Shown here in pieces: positions 6,716-15,504 of a stretch of DNA of 64,000 bases. Position numbers and translations under genes: made by a program. Source of the DNA: Prevotella sp. (lineage in GTDB: Bacteria > Bacteroidota > Bacteroidia > Bacteroidales > Bacteroidaceae); the NCBI GenBank assembly GCA_017410365.1, contig JAFQQY010000043.1, positions 1-64,000 of the forward strand, written 5' to 3'. Under the pieces are notes generated by a model. The model was not told where the DNA came from. It did no database searches and was given only the letters and a program-made list of their open reading frames with translations. Position 1 is the first letter of the stretch; the number at the start of each line of letters is the position of its first letter.

Positions 6716-7801
6716 ATGGCAGAACAGGAAGTAACACTTATGAAAGGCAACGAGGCCATTGCCCGTGCCGCTATTCGTTGTGGTGTAGATGGTTTCTTCG
6801 GATATCCTATTACTCCGCAGAGTGAGATTATTGAGACACTGTCGCTGGACAAGCCTTGGGAGACTACCGGCATGGTGGTTGTTCAGGCAGAGAGCGAGAT
6901 TGCCTCTATCAATATGGTATATGGTGCTGCCGGAGCCGGCAAGCGTGCCTTCACATCGTCGTCAAGTCCGGGTGTGGCTCTGATGCAGGAAGGAATAACA
7001 TATATGGCTGGTGCCGAGATACCGGGCGTTATCGTAAACGTTCAGCGTGGAGGTCCTGGACTTGGAACCATACAGCCATCGCAGAGCGACTATTTCCAGG
7101 CTACCCGTGGCGGTGGTAACGGCGACTACAACACTATAGTTCTTGCGCCAAACTCTGTTCAGGAGATGGCAGACTTCGTTGACCTTGCCTTTGAACTCGC
7201 TTTCAAGTATCGCAATCCGGCGATGATTTTGAGCGACGGCGTGCTCGGTCAGATGATGGAAAAGGTGGTACTGCCGCCTTACAAGCCACGCCGCACAGAA
7301 GAAGAGATAAAGAAAGAGTGCCCATGGGCAACATTCGGTCGTACAAAGGACCGCAAGCCAAACATCCACACATCTCTTGAACTTACATCTGAGGTGCAGG
7401 AAGCCAACAACCTCCGCTTCCAAGCCAAGTACAAGAAGATTAAGGAGACAGAGGTGCGCTACGAAACAATGTATTGCGACGATGCCGACTACGTGATAGT
7501 AGCATTCGGTAGTGCTGCACGCCTTTCAGACAAGGCCATCCAGATAGCACGCGAGCAAGGCATTAAGGTAGGTCTGTTCCGTCCGATTACATTATGGCCA
7601 TTCCCAACTAAGGAGATTGCCGAACTTGCAAAGACCAAGAAGGGCATACTTGTTGTGGAAATCAATGCAGGTCAGATGGTACAGGACGTGCTGCTGGCAG
7701 TAAACGGTGCGGTGCCAGTTGAGCACTACGGGCGTCTGGGCGGTATCGTTCCAGAACCAAATGAGATAGTAGAAGCACTTAAGGATAAACTAATAAAGTA
7801 G
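6716..7801 (+). CDS. korA: 2-oxoacid:ferredoxin oxidoreductase, alpha subunit (KorA/VorB type)
   Basis: A 361-residue subunit with the pyrimidine-binding domain of the pyruvate:ferredoxin oxidoreductase family. 'FFGYPITPQSEIIE' is the diagnostic motif, 'QAESEIASINMVYGAAGAG' carries the conserved glutamate, and 'TSSSSPGVALMQEGI' follows. The second domain begins around residue 245 ('ADYVIVAFGSAARL') and ends with 'VEINAGQM'. It would act with the beta subunit to decarboxylate a 2-oxoacid to acyl-CoA, anaerobically. Such subunits are often labelled VorB; substrate is uncertain. Nine bases separate it from the beta-subunit ATG. Confidence 0.93.
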   Translation: MAEQEVTLMKGNEAIARAAIRCGVDGFFGYPITPQSEIIETLSLDKPWETTGMVVVQAESEIASINMVYGAAGAGKRAFTSSSSPGVALMQEGITYMAGAEIPGVIVNVQRGGPGLGTIQPSQSDYFQATRGGGNGDYNTIVLAPNSVQEMADFVDLAFELAFKYRNPAMILSDGVLGQMMEKVVLPPYKPRRTEEEIKKECPWATFGRTKDRKPNIHTSLELTSEVQEANNLRFQAKYKKIKETEVRYETMYCDDADYVIVAFGSAARLSDKAIQIAREQGIKVGLFRPITLWPFPTKEIAELAKTKKGILVVEINAGQMVQDVLLAVNGAVPVEHYGRLGGIVPEPNEIVEALKDKLIK

Positions 7802-7810
7802 TGATTGAAG

Positions 7811-8569
7811 ATGGAAAATATTATAAGTCAGGAGAATCTTGTATATAAGAAGCCAACGCTGATGAACAACGTTCCGATGCACTACTGCCCGGGATGTTCT
7901 CATGGTGTTGTACACAAACTCGTTGCAGAGGTAATAGAGGAAATGGGAATGGAAGAGAAGAGTGTGGGCGTATGTCCTGTTGGATGCGCCGTGTTCGCTT
8001 ACCGCTACCTCGACATTGACTGGCAGGAGGCTGCCCACGGCCGTGCGCCTGCTGTTGCTACCGGCATCAAGCGTCTGTGGCCAGATCGTCTGGTGTTCAC
8101 TTATCAGGGCGACGGCGACCTTGCTTGTATCGGTACCTGTGAGACAATCCACGCCCTCAACCGTGGCGAGAACATCGTTATTATCTTCATCAATAATGCT
8201 ATCTATGGTATGACTGGTGGTCAGATGGCTCCGACAACACTCGTTGGACAGAAGACAAGTACTTGTCCTTACGGCCGTCAGCCAGAACTTCACGGATATC
8301 CTCTCAAGATTACGGAAATGGCAGCCCAACTTGAGGGTACATGCTATGTTACCCGTCAGAGTGTAGAGACCGTTGGTGCCATCCGCAACGCAAAGAAAGC
8401 CATCCGCAAGGCCTTTGAGGCATCAATGGCAGGCAAGGGCAGCTCTCTCGTTGAGATTGTTTCTACATGTAACAGCGGTTGGAAACTCTCTCCTGTAAAG
8501 GCTAACGAGTGGATGAAGGAGAACATGTTTAAATTCTATCCAAAGGGAGACTTGAAAGATACTATTTAA
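7811..8569 (+). CDS. korB: 2-oxoacid:ferredoxin oxidoreductase, beta (TPP-binding) subunit
   Basis: A 252-residue subunit that binds thiamine pyrophosphate. The TPP/Mg motif is 'YQGDGDLACIGTCE' leading to 'NNAIYGMTGGQ'; 'HYCPGCSHG' and 'CPVGCAVF' supply conserved cysteines. I start at the ATG at 7811; a TTG two codons upstream is in frame but less likely. After this gene the operon is interrupted by 369 bases of repeats before the gamma subunit. Confidence 0.93.
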   Translation: MENIISQENLVYKKPTLMNNVPMHYCPGCSHGVVHKLVAEVIEEMGMEEKSVGVCPVGCAVFAYRYLDIDWQEAAHGRAPAVATGIKRLWPDRLVFTYQGDGDLACIGTCETIHALNRGENIVIIFINNAIYGMTGGQMAPTTLVGQKTSTCPYGRQPELHGYPLKITEMAAQLEGTCYVTRQSVETVGAIRNAKKAIRKAFEASMAGKGSSLVEIVSTCNSGWKLSPVKANEWMKENMFKFYPKGDLKDTI

Positions 8570-8938
8570 ATGGATGAGAAGCCTCACCCCCGACCCCTCT
8601 CCATAATGAGAGGGGAGTGAATACTCTTTGAGTTGGAAGGGGATGAGGGAGTTGGTTAGGGATTTAAGATTAAGGATTAGGGATTAAAGATTATTGCCAA
8701 GCATACGTCTGAACTCCTGCACTCCTTAAGTTGGATGAGAGATGAGAGATGAAGGATGAGAGATGAGGGATTAGAGATGAGGGTTTAATAGCAATTAACT
8801 TGTCAACTTGTTAACTCGTCAACTCGTCAACTTCAAAAAACAACTCGTCTACTTGTCAACTTCAAAAATCAACTTGTCAACTCGTCAACTAGCGAAGCTT
8901 TCAACTCGTCAACTAAAAAAATAAAAGCAAATTAAATT
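8570..8938. repeat. Repeat-filled gap inside the oxidoreductase operon
   Basis: No gene. From left to right: a G/C-rich palindrome CCCCTCTC-N6-GAGAGGGG at about 8596-8617 next to AAGCCTCACCC; a 7-base family of the TTAGGGA/TTAAGGA type (8655-8690); seven units of GATGAGA or close variants (8737-8785); and the reverse-oriented octamer family (AACTTGTC, AACTCGTC; 8795-8914). Genes of this complex are normally adjacent, so the gap looks like secondary repeat growth. Confidence 0.8.
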
Positions 8939-9484
8939 ATGACAAAAGAAATAATAATATCAGGTTTCGGCGGACAGGGTGTGCTCTCAATGGGTAAGAT
9001 TTTGGCTTACTCAGGACTTATGGAGGACAAGGAAGTTACTTGGATGCCGGCTTACGGTCCTGAGCAGCGTGGCGGTACTGCCAACGTTACCGTTATTGTC
9101 AGCGACGAAAAGATTTCATCGCCTATTCTCAGTTCCTACGACATTGCTATCGTCCTCAATCAGCCGTCGTTGGAGAAGTTCGAACCAAAACTCAAGAGTG
9201 GCGGTATCCTTATCTACGACAGCTTCGGAATCATCAATCCGCCTACACGCAAGGACATCACTATATATCGCATCGATGCCATGGACAAGGCGGCAGAAAT
9301 GAAGAACGGCAAGATTTTCAATATGATTGTTCTTGGCGGTTTGCTCAAGGTATGTCCGGTGATAACTCTTAATGGTGTGGAGAAGGCTCTCTACAAAACA
9401 TTGCCAGAGCGTCATCATTCGCTCATTCCGCTCAACATCCAGGCGCTGGAAGAAGGCGGCAAGATAATAGAAGAGGTGAAGTAA
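8939..9484 (+). CDS. korC: 2-oxoacid:ferredoxin oxidoreductase, gamma subunit
   Basis: A 181-residue gamma subunit. The opening 'ISGFGGQGVLSMGKILAYSG' and 'PAYGPEQRGGTANVTVIVS' are the hallmarks of this domain, which helps bind CoA. Length is normal. It completes a four-subunit enzyme with 6478-8569 despite the 369-base gap; no clear promoter was seen in the gap, so read-through from korB is likely. Followed by 7-base repeats and a terminator. Confidence 0.93.
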   Translation: MTKEIIISGFGGQGVLSMGKILAYSGLMEDKEVTWMPAYGPEQRGGTANVTVIVSDEKISSPILSSYDIAIVLNQPSLEKFEPKLKSGGILIYDSFGIINPPTRKDITIYRIDAMDKAAEMKNGKIFNMIVLGGLLKVCPVITLNGVEKALYKTLPERHHSLIPLNIQALEEGGKIIEEVK

Positions 9485-9485
9485 T

Positions 9486-9546
9486 GATTAGAAGTTAGGA
9501 ATTAGGAGTTAAGAGTTAGGAGTTAGAAGTTAGGAATTAGGAGTTA
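9486..9546 (+). repeat. 7-base tandem repeat (TTAGGAG family)
   Basis: About eight consecutive units of TTAGGAG, TTAGGAA, TTAGAAG or TTAAGAG directly after the korC stop codon. The same family is found at 49275-49345. Confidence 0.85.
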
Positions 9547-9569
9547 ACGTCTAACGATTAACTATAAGG

Positions 9570-9609
9570 GCGGGCTTATTTCTTAGGAAGTAGGTCCGCT
9601 TTTCTTTTG
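9570..9609 (+). terminator. Intrinsic terminator after korC
   Basis: A 13-bp stem (9570-9582 with 9587-9599, several G-U pairs) around loop TTAG, followed by TTTTCTTTT. Confidence 0.8.
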
Positions 9610-9802
9610 TTACAGTTATATAAATTACATATTCTGCCCCTTCCGTCCTCATTTCTTTTATCTATTTTAGGTAAAAAAGAATTGCGTGCTTTGAAAAAAG
9701 AATAATTGAACAATAATTAATACTTTAAAGTTGGCAGGAAACGGAATAATAACGTTCTTTGCGGTGGTAAAAAGATTGTATTACCCTTTAAAAAAAGAAA
9801 TT
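9610..9802 (+). other. Long leader region before the OmpA-like gene
   Basis: About 190 bases of AT-rich sequence with no gene and no perfect -7 box. The frame can be extended to 9731, but residues encoded there lack any sense as a signal peptide. The promoter of the OmpA-like gene must lie here in a form I do not recognise. Confidence 0.4.
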
Positions 9803-10942
9803 ATGAAAAGAACGTTACTCGTGATGGCTGTAGCCGTAATGGCGGCGCAGGCAGTGACTGCCCAAACCGTGGCAGAAAGTAAAACAACCGACAACTGGTA
9901 TGTTAGTGTGAACAGCGGTTTGAATTTCAAAACCACTCATACCTCAGTACTTAGTAATCTTAACCCTTCTCTTGGTTTGCGCATAGGCAGATACTTCACG
10001 CCTGTTTTCGGTATGGCCATTGAAGGCGAAACCTACATGAACAACAAAGGTAGCGATTATCGCCCATTGGGCACCTTTATTAAGGGGCTTAACCTTTCTG
10101 TATTGGGTACCACCAACTTCAGCAATTGGATTGGTGGATATGAAGGTGAGCCGAGGAAATTTGAAATCGTGGGTGTATATGGCATTGGCTGGGGGCATGT
10201 GTTCAGCAATTCCAGTGCCGTTGTTCCCGACCGCAATGTGTTGACATCTAAGATTGGTGTAGACATTGTAATGAACATCGGCAAGAGCAAGGCATGGCAG
10301 ATTTACTGGGAACCTAACATAACCTATGCCCTAAACGTAGGTGGTAATGCTACGCAGTTTAACATCAACAATTCGGCTATAGGGTTGCTCACCGGTGTTG
10401 TATATAAGTTTGGCAATAGCAACGGTACTCATAATTTTGTCATTGCCGATATGGTTGATGCAGAAGAAATAGCCGTGCTCAACGACCGCATAAATGCTCT
10501 GCGTGCCGAAAATGAGGCGATGGGCGATGCCGTAGAGAGTCGCGATAAGATGATACGCAATCTCCGCAGCCAACTTGACAACGCTAAGCCAGAGGCTGTA
10601 GTGATAAGTGAGGTGGAAGAAGATGTGCTTCAGCCGGTAGTCATTTTCCGTCAGGGAGAGTGTATGGTAGATGCCGCTCAGTATGCAAGTATCTCGCTTA
10701 TAGCCAGATATATGCAAGCCAACGAAGATGTCAGTGTGGTAGTAAAAGGTTATGCCTCAATGGAAGGTAGCAAAGACCTTAACCAGCGATTGTCCGAGAA
10801 GAGAGCAGAAGCGGTGAAAAAAGCTTTGGTAGAGCGCTACAATATTTCCTCCGGCAGATTGACAACCGAAGGTCATGGCGCCACCGACCAGATGTTTAGC
10901 GAGAGGGAGTTGAATAGAGTAGTGGTGTTTGCAGGTGAGTAA
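9803..10942 (+). CDS. OmpA-family outer membrane protein
   Basis: A 379-residue outer-membrane protein. The signal peptide MKRTLLVMAVAVMAAQAVTAQ sets the start at 9803. An eight-strand-like barrel region follows (residues 30-215, alternating aromatic pattern such as 'NWYVSVNSGLNF', 'YFTPVFGMAIEGETY'), then a short coiled coil ('IAVLNDRINALRAENEAMGDAV', residues about 225-260), and a C-terminal OmpA peptidoglycan-binding domain (residues 285-379) with 'VVVKGYASMEGSKDLNQRLSE' in place of the usual GHTD motif and ending 'LNRVVVF'. It probably links the outer membrane to the cell wall. Convergent with the GH2 gene, sharing a hairpin between them. Confidence 0.9.
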   Translation: MKRTLLVMAVAVMAAQAVTAQTVAESKTTDNWYVSVNSGLNFKTTHTSVLSNLNPSLGLRIGRYFTPVFGMAIEGETYMNNKGSDYRPLGTFIKGLNLSVLGTTNFSNWIGGYEGEPRKFEIVGVYGIGWGHVFSNSSAVVPDRNVLTSKIGVDIVMNIGKSKAWQIYWEPNITYALNVGGNATQFNINNSAIGLLTGVVYKFGNSNGTHNFVIADMVDAEEIAVLNDRINALRAENEAMGDAVESRDKMIRNLRSQLDNAKPEAVVISEVEEDVLQPVVIFRQGECMVDAAQYASISLIARYMQANEDVSVVVKGYASMEGSKDLNQRLSEKRAEAVKKALVERYNISSGRLTTEGHGATDQMFSERELNRVVVFAGE

Positions 10943-11004
10943 AGATATCTTTCCTCAATTCTCTCTGAAAGGGAATGATTGATGAAAGGAGGTGTTTCTA
11001 AGAA

Positions 11005-11035
11005 AAGAACGGGGTGCTTGGAGCATCCCGTTCTT
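11005..11035. terminator. Bidirectional hairpin between convergent genes
   Basis: AAGAACGGGGTGCT (11005-11018), loop TGG, AGCATCCCGTTCTT (11022-11035): a 14-bp stem with one G-U pair. T-runs are weak on both sides, but its position between convergent genes fits a shared terminator. Confidence 0.65.
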
Positions 11036-11077
11036 CAGTTTCCTTACCCATAATCTCTTGTTGGAGAGAGGTGGGCA

Positions 11078-13486
11078 TTAGATTGTCTTTATGTCAACAG
11101 ATTTTGTTATGTTGTTCTTCTTGTCTGTAACCTTCAGAGTTAGTGTTCCTGGCTGCTTTGTGCTTCTTACAATCACTACCACCTTGCCGCTGAAGAGTTT
11201 CATGGTAGGTTCTGTGAACACCTCGATAGAAGTGGCATCGCCGTTGCAAGCCGCCTGATAAGTACCGTTGCCGGTTACCTCAAACTCCAGTTGGTTGTCG
11301 GCTGTAGGGCAGAACGTGCCGTCCTTGTCGGTCATCGATACCGTAACGAAAGCCATGTCGTCGCCGTCGGCCTTCAGAGTGGCAGCCTTGCCGCTCATGG
11401 TTTCCACGTCGAGCACCAGCTGTGTTGGTTCGCCAGCAGTCTTTCTTACATCTTCACCAATTTTGTTGCCGTTCTCGTCGTAAGCCACAACCTTAATCTC
11501 TCCCGGTTCATACTTCACGTTGTTCCAGCGCAGGCGATAGCGGTCAAGTCTAGAGTCCTTGTTCTTCTTAACTCTTCCCTGACTCTTGCCGTTCACGAAC
11601 AGTTCGCCCTCCACACCGTCGGTGTAGCAGTAAACCGGAGTAACCTGTCCCTTGCGCTCTGGCCATGTCCAATGAGGCAGCAGATGCACGGTGTGCTTCT
11701 CTGTGTTCCATTTGCTTCGATACAGATAGTATCTGTCCTTAGCCAATCCAGCAAGGTCGCAAATGCCGAAATAGCTTGAGCGGCTTGGCCAGTAGTTATC
11801 GTAAGGCGTAGGCTCACCTAGATAGTCGAATCCCGTCCATACAAACTCTCCAATAACCTGCTGGTAGTCGTCCTGCCATACCCAGTCGTCGTCAGGCAAG
11901 TTTGACCATGAGCAGTATTCCGTGTCGTATGCGTTACACTGTCCGTCGTCGTAAGTCTTCCAGTTGCTTATCTCTACAGGGAACTTATACACACCACGGC
12001 TGCTCACCGTAGATGCCGTTTCAGAACCCAGCAGGAATCCCTGTGGCAACTCCTTCAGTCCCTTGTCATATTTGTGCAGACGATAGTTGAATCCCGGCAC
12101 GTCCATCACCTGAGCAAAGCCGCTCTTCATGGCAGCATCCACGCGGTCGATGCCTTGTGTAACAGGTCTTGAAGGGTCAAGCTTGTGGCAGAGGTCCTGC
12201 AATTTCTTTGCATACTCCACGCCTTCCTTGTTGCCTTGGTCAGGAATCTCGTTGCCTATGCTCCACATGATTATCGACGGATGGTTGCGATGGCTCAGCA
12301 CGAGGTTTGTGATGTCCTGCTCCCACCACTCCTTGAAGAATCTGGCATAGCCGTTCTTGCACTTAGGATATATCCACATGTCGAAACTCTCTGCCATAAC
12401 CATCATGCCCAGCGAGTCGCAAACGTCCATCTGCCATTGGCTCGGCATGTTGTGTGCTGTTCTGATGGCGTCGGCACCCATCTCCTTCATTATCTTTATC
12501 TGGCGTATCAGGGCAGCCTTGTTTTCAGCAGCACCAAGCGGACCGAGGTCGTGGTGCAGACAAACACCCTTTATCTTGCGAGTCTTTCCGTTCAGTTGGA
12601 AACCCTTTTCCTTGCTCACGCTCACCGTGCGCAGACCTATGTTTGTCTTCAGCTCGTCCACCACCACGTTGTTCTTGTAGATGCGAGCCACCAGCTTGTA
12701 AAGGTTTGGTTCCTCTGGCGACCATAGTTTTGGTTTCGGCACGTAGAGCATGGTCTTCAGCAGAGCCATGTCCTTTGCCGGTATGTGTCGCTCGTCTATC
12801 ATGCTTCCTCGCTGGTCGTAGATACCAATCTCTACTGCCGTTGTCGGGTCGCTCAGTGCCCCTGTTATGCTTGACTCTACGCTCACGTAAGCTGTGTCTT
12901 TAGTCAACTTTGTGGTGTGTGCAAATGTTCGCCATGTCTCAAAGCGTGCATCGCCAGTAAGAATCAGTCTTACAGGTCGGTACAGTCCTGCGCCCGGATA
13001 CCATCGGCTACTCTCCTCTACATTCTTCAGACCAACCTCCAGCAGGTTGTTGCCGCTGGTCAGATAGGGAGTAGCGTCTATGCGGAATGCATTATAACCG
13101 TAAGCCCAGTAACCAGCCTGCTTTCCGTTGATGCTAACAGTAGGCTCCGCCATGGCACCATCGAACACCAGTTCGGCGTGACTATATCCCTCTGGAATCT
13201 GTAGCGTCTTCTTATAGTATCCTTCGCCAATCCAAGGCAGCGCTCCCGAGCGTCCTGTCTTTTCCGTTGCCACCTTCTCTCCATTTTGTACGATGGCCAC
13301 AGTCTGAATGTCCCACTTCTTGTCGAACGGACCCTTTATTGCCCAGTCGTGTGGTACGGTTACGTTTTCCCATTGCGCCTTGTCGCGCGAGAACTGCCAT
13401 CCTTCGTTCAGAATGATTTCGCGTCTCGGCTGAGCCATACACATAGTGGCGGCAGCAAGCGATAATAGAATAAGTTTTCTTTTCAT
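11078..13486 (-). CDS. Exported glycoside hydrolase family 2 (beta-galactosidase-like)
   Basis: An 802-residue enzyme with a signal peptide (MKRKLILLSLAAATMCMAQ). Domain order is that of GH2: sugar-binding jelly roll (to about 190), Ig-like domain (about 190-300), TIM barrel (about 300-590), then a DUF4982-like and further Ig-like domains to the C-terminus. The acid/base glutamate is E413 in 'IIMWSIGNE'; the nucleophile is most likely E489 in 'LLGSETAST'. 'VIGEFVWTGFDYLGEPTPY' is the usual motif near the end of the barrel. It would cleave beta-linked galactosides or glucuronides from plant or host glycans in the periplasm; the exact substrate is not decided. No SusC/D pair sits beside it, so it is not in a classical polysaccharide locus. 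Confidence 0.92.
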   Translation of the reverse strand: MKRKLILLSLAAATMCMAQPRREIILNEGWQFSRDKAQWENVTVPHDWAIKGPFDKKWDIQTVAIVQNGEKVATEKTGRSGALPWIGEGYYKKTLQIPEGYSHAELVFDGAMAEPTVSINGKQAGYWAYGYNAFRIDATPYLTSGNNLLEVGLKNVEESSRWYPGAGLYRPVRLILTGDARFETWRTFAHTTKLTKDTAYVSVESSITGALSDPTTAVEIGIYDQRGSMIDERHIPAKDMALLKTMLYVPKPKLWSPEEPNLYKLVARIYKNNVVVDELKTNIGLRTVSVSKEKGFQLNGKTRKIKGVCLHHDLGPLGAAENKAALIRQIKIMKEMGADAIRTAHNMPSQWQMDVCDSLGMMVMAESFDMWIYPKCKNGYARFFKEWWEQDITNLVLSHRNHPSIIMWSIGNEIPDQGNKEGVEYAKKLQDLCHKLDPSRPVTQGIDRVDAAMKSGFAQVMDVPGFNYRLHKYDKGLKELPQGFLLGSETASTVSSRGVYKFPVEISNWKTYDDGQCNAYDTEYCSWSNLPDDDWVWQDDYQQVIGEFVWTGFDYLGEPTPYDNYWPSRSSYFGICDLAGLAKDRYYLYRSKWNTEKHTVHLLPHWTWPERKGQVTPVYCYTDGVEGELFVNGKSQGRVKKNKDSRLDRYRLRWNNVKYEPGEIKVVAYDENGNKIGEDVRKTAGEPTQLVLDVETMSGKAATLKADGDDMAFVTVSMTDKDGTFCPTADNQLEFEVTGNGTYQAACNGDATSIEVFTEPTMKLFSGKVVVIVRSTKQPGTLTLKVTDKKNNITKSVDIKTI

Positions 13487-13542
13487 AAATAATAGTTATG
13501 TATTTTTTTGTTTTAGTTTTTTCAGGTGTCGTAACATCTATG

Positions 13543-13550
13543 CAAAGATA
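13543..13550 (-). promoter_or_regulatory. -7 box for the GH2 gene
   Basis: TATCTTTG on the minus strand, about 55 bases upstream of the GH2 start codon. Confidence 0.65.
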
Positions 13551-13635
13551 TTACTTTTCTGTGAGATACGCAAATAAAAGTCTATGAAACCACCCATTTT
13601 CGCCCTATGCCTATTTAAAATAGAATGTTCATGGT

Positions 13636-13666
13636 TTTGCCGTTTCGCAAAAATGCCTTACCTTTG
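13636..13666 (+). promoter_or_regulatory. Promoter of pyruvate kinase
   Basis: TTTG (13636-13639), 19 bases, TACCTTTG (13659-13666). Divergent from the GH2 promoter about 90 bases away. Confidence 0.75.
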
Positions 13667-13733
13667 CACAAGAAAAGCAGGTACTTTTTTTAGTATCCCT
13701 TTTCTGTTGCCTTGATATTAAGAATAAGATTAT

Positions 13734-15155
13734 ATGAAACAGACAAAGATTGTTGCTTCTATCAGCGATAGAAGATGTAGCGAGGATTTCATCAGACAAT
13801 TGTTTGATGCCGGCATGAACGTCATACGAATGAACACCGCCCATGCCACACCTGAAGGCATCAAAGAGATAATACGCAACGTGCGCAAGGTGTCGCGACA
13901 CATAGGCATACTTATAGACACCAAGGGACCTGAGGTGCGCACTACGGCATGCAAGCAACCCATAACATACAAGACGGGAGATGTGGTTAAGATATTCGGA
14001 CGACCGGAGATGGATTCCGAACACGACATTGTAAACCTGTCATACGTCAACTTTGCCGACGATGTGCACGAGGGCGACCAGATACTTTTCGACGACGGAG
14101 CACTGGCCATGAAGGTGATAGGAATAAACGGGCCATCTGTCATAGCACAGGTGCAGAACGACGGAGTGTTGGGTTCGCGCAAGAGCGTCAACGTGCCGGG
14201 CGTACATATCGACCTGCCTGCACTCACAGAAAAGGATGTGCAAAACATCAATCTCGCCATCGACGAGGACATAGACTTCATAGCCCATTCATTCGTGCGC
14301 AATGCTGCCGACGTGAATGCCGTACAGCAGTTGCTCGATGCCCGTGGCAGCGACATCAAGATAATATCGAAGATTGAGAATCAAGAGGGTGTTGACAATA
14401 TAGACGAGATAATCGAGGCATCTTACGGCATCATGATTGCCCGTGGCGACTTAGGTATCGAGGTGCCCATAGAGCGCATACCGGGCATACAGCGCAACCT
14501 CATACGCAAGTGTGTGCAGGCAAAGAAACCTGTTATCGTTGCCACACAGATGCTCCACACCATGATTGACAATCCGCGACCCACACGTGCCGAGGTTACC
14601 GACATTGCCAATGCCATCTACTACCGCACCGATGCCCTTATGCTCTCTGGCGAAACGGCAACGGGAAAATATCCTGTAGAGGCGGTGGCTACAATGGCAC
14701 AGATAGCCGAGCAGGCAGAAAAAGACAAGCTAAAGGAAAACGATATTGTCATTCAGATGAGCGACAACGGCGACGTGCGAGAGTTTCTGGCGCATAGTGC
14801 CATCGAAGCTACCGAGCGACTGGGCGTAAAGGGCATCATCACCGATAGCAGTACCGGACAGACGGCACGCAACCTTGCTGCCTTCCGCGGTCCTAACCCT
14901 GTGCTTGCCATCTGCTACAACGAGAAGTTGCAACGACTGCTCAACCTCAGTTACGGCGTTACACCTGTATATCAGAAGGAGCAAATCTCTCAACCTGACC
15001 TCTTCAAGGCTGCCGTTCGCATGTTGCGCCAGAAGGGTTACATAACTGACACCGACAAGGTGGCGTATCTTAGTGGTAGCCTGGGTGAGGGTGGCGGTAC
15101 TACTTTCCTCGAAATCAACACCGTGAGCGACGTCTTTTCTAAGTACGAGAGATAA
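13734..15155 (+). CDS. pyk: Pyruvate kinase
   Basis: A 473-residue enzyme converting phosphoenolpyruvate and ADP to pyruvate and ATP, the last step of glycolysis. The barrel carries 'VIRMNTAHATPEG', 'DTKGPEVRT', 'KIENQEGVDNIDEI', 'IMIARGDLGIEVP' and 'RPTRAEVTDIANAI'. The C-terminal domain is complete; there is no extra PEP-utiliser domain. In most pyruvate kinases the first motif reads N-x-S-H; here it is N-T-A-H, a mild change seen in this family. Monocistronic, with its own promoter and a palindrome downstream. Confidence 0.96.
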   Translation: MKQTKIVASISDRRCSEDFIRQLFDAGMNVIRMNTAHATPEGIKEIIRNVRKVSRHIGILIDTKGPEVRTTACKQPITYKTGDVVKIFGRPEMDSEHDIVNLSYVNFADDVHEGDQILFDDGALAMKVIGINGPSVIAQVQNDGVLGSRKSVNVPGVHIDLPALTEKDVQNINLAIDEDIDFIAHSFVRNAADVNAVQQLLDARGSDIKIISKIENQEGVDNIDEIIEASYGIMIARGDLGIEVPIERIPGIQRNLIRKCVQAKKPVIVATQMLHTMIDNPRPTRAEVTDIANAIYYRTDALMLSGETATGKYPVEAVATMAQIAEQAEKDKLKENDIVIQMSDNGDVREFLAHSAIEATERLGVKGIITDSSTGQTARNLAAFRGPNPVLAICYNEKLQRLLNLSYGVTPVYQKEQISQPDLFKAAVRMLRQKGYITDTDKVAYLSGSLGEGGGTTFLEINTVSDVFSKYER

Positions 15156-15179
15156 CGATTTGCTTGACCAGATATTTGA

Positions 15180-15258
15180 CCACGAATTTAACTAATTTCA
15201 CGAATTACTTTTGTACATAGAGACAAACCATAATTAGCGTAATTCGTGTAATTCGTGG
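15180..15258 (+). repeat. CACGAATT-type palindrome after pyk
   Basis: CCACGAATT (15180-15188) and CACGAATTAC (15199-15208) pair with GTAATTCGTG (15239-15248) and AATTCGTGG (15250-15258), giving about 19 bp with a 10-base bulge and a 30-base loop. It could act as a terminator, but there is no T-run; it looks like an interspersed repeat. Confidence 0.7.
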
Positions 15259-15272
15259 TTTGTTTTACAAAC

Positions 15273-15338
15273 GTGCCGTTTACGACTCCTAAATAGGCCG
15301 TTTACGACCCCTAAACGGTGCATTTACGACTCGTAAAT
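15273..15338 (+). repeat. 22-bp hairpin array, three units
   Basis: Three contiguous units of exactly 22 bp (15273-15294, 15295-15316, 15317-15338). The common core is CCGTTTACGAC followed by CCTAAA. Each unit holds an inverted repeat: unit 2 has CCGTTTA-N7-TAAACGG, unit 3 has CATTTACGA-C-TCGTAAATG. Same family as the array at 53576. The remaining bases of the 349-base gap hold only the ABC-F promoter. Confidence 0.8.
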
Positions 15339-15438
15339 GGCATGTTTTTAAATAATGAATGGATGTTTTGCCAATTTATCATCTTATACATCTTCGCTTT
15401 CTTGTTTTTACCTAACCACAGGATATTTCTTGAAATTC

Positions 15439-15469
15439 TTGTCCTTCTGAAAAATAATGATTAATTTTG
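15439..15469 (+). promoter_or_regulatory. Promoter of the ABC-F gene
   Basis: TTG (15439-15441), 20 bases, TAATTTTG (15462-15469), then a 35-base leader to the ATG at 15505. Confidence 0.65.
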
Positions 15470-15504
15470 CAGAAAATATTTTATAATTAGTTATTTAAGA
15501 TTTA

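Noticed and set aside
11078-13486. Polysaccharide utilisation locus around the GH2 gene
   Set aside because: No SusC/SusD pair, sensor or sulfatase adjoins it; the TonB receptor at 32037 is 19 kb away, has no SusD and lacks the SusC-type N-terminal domain.
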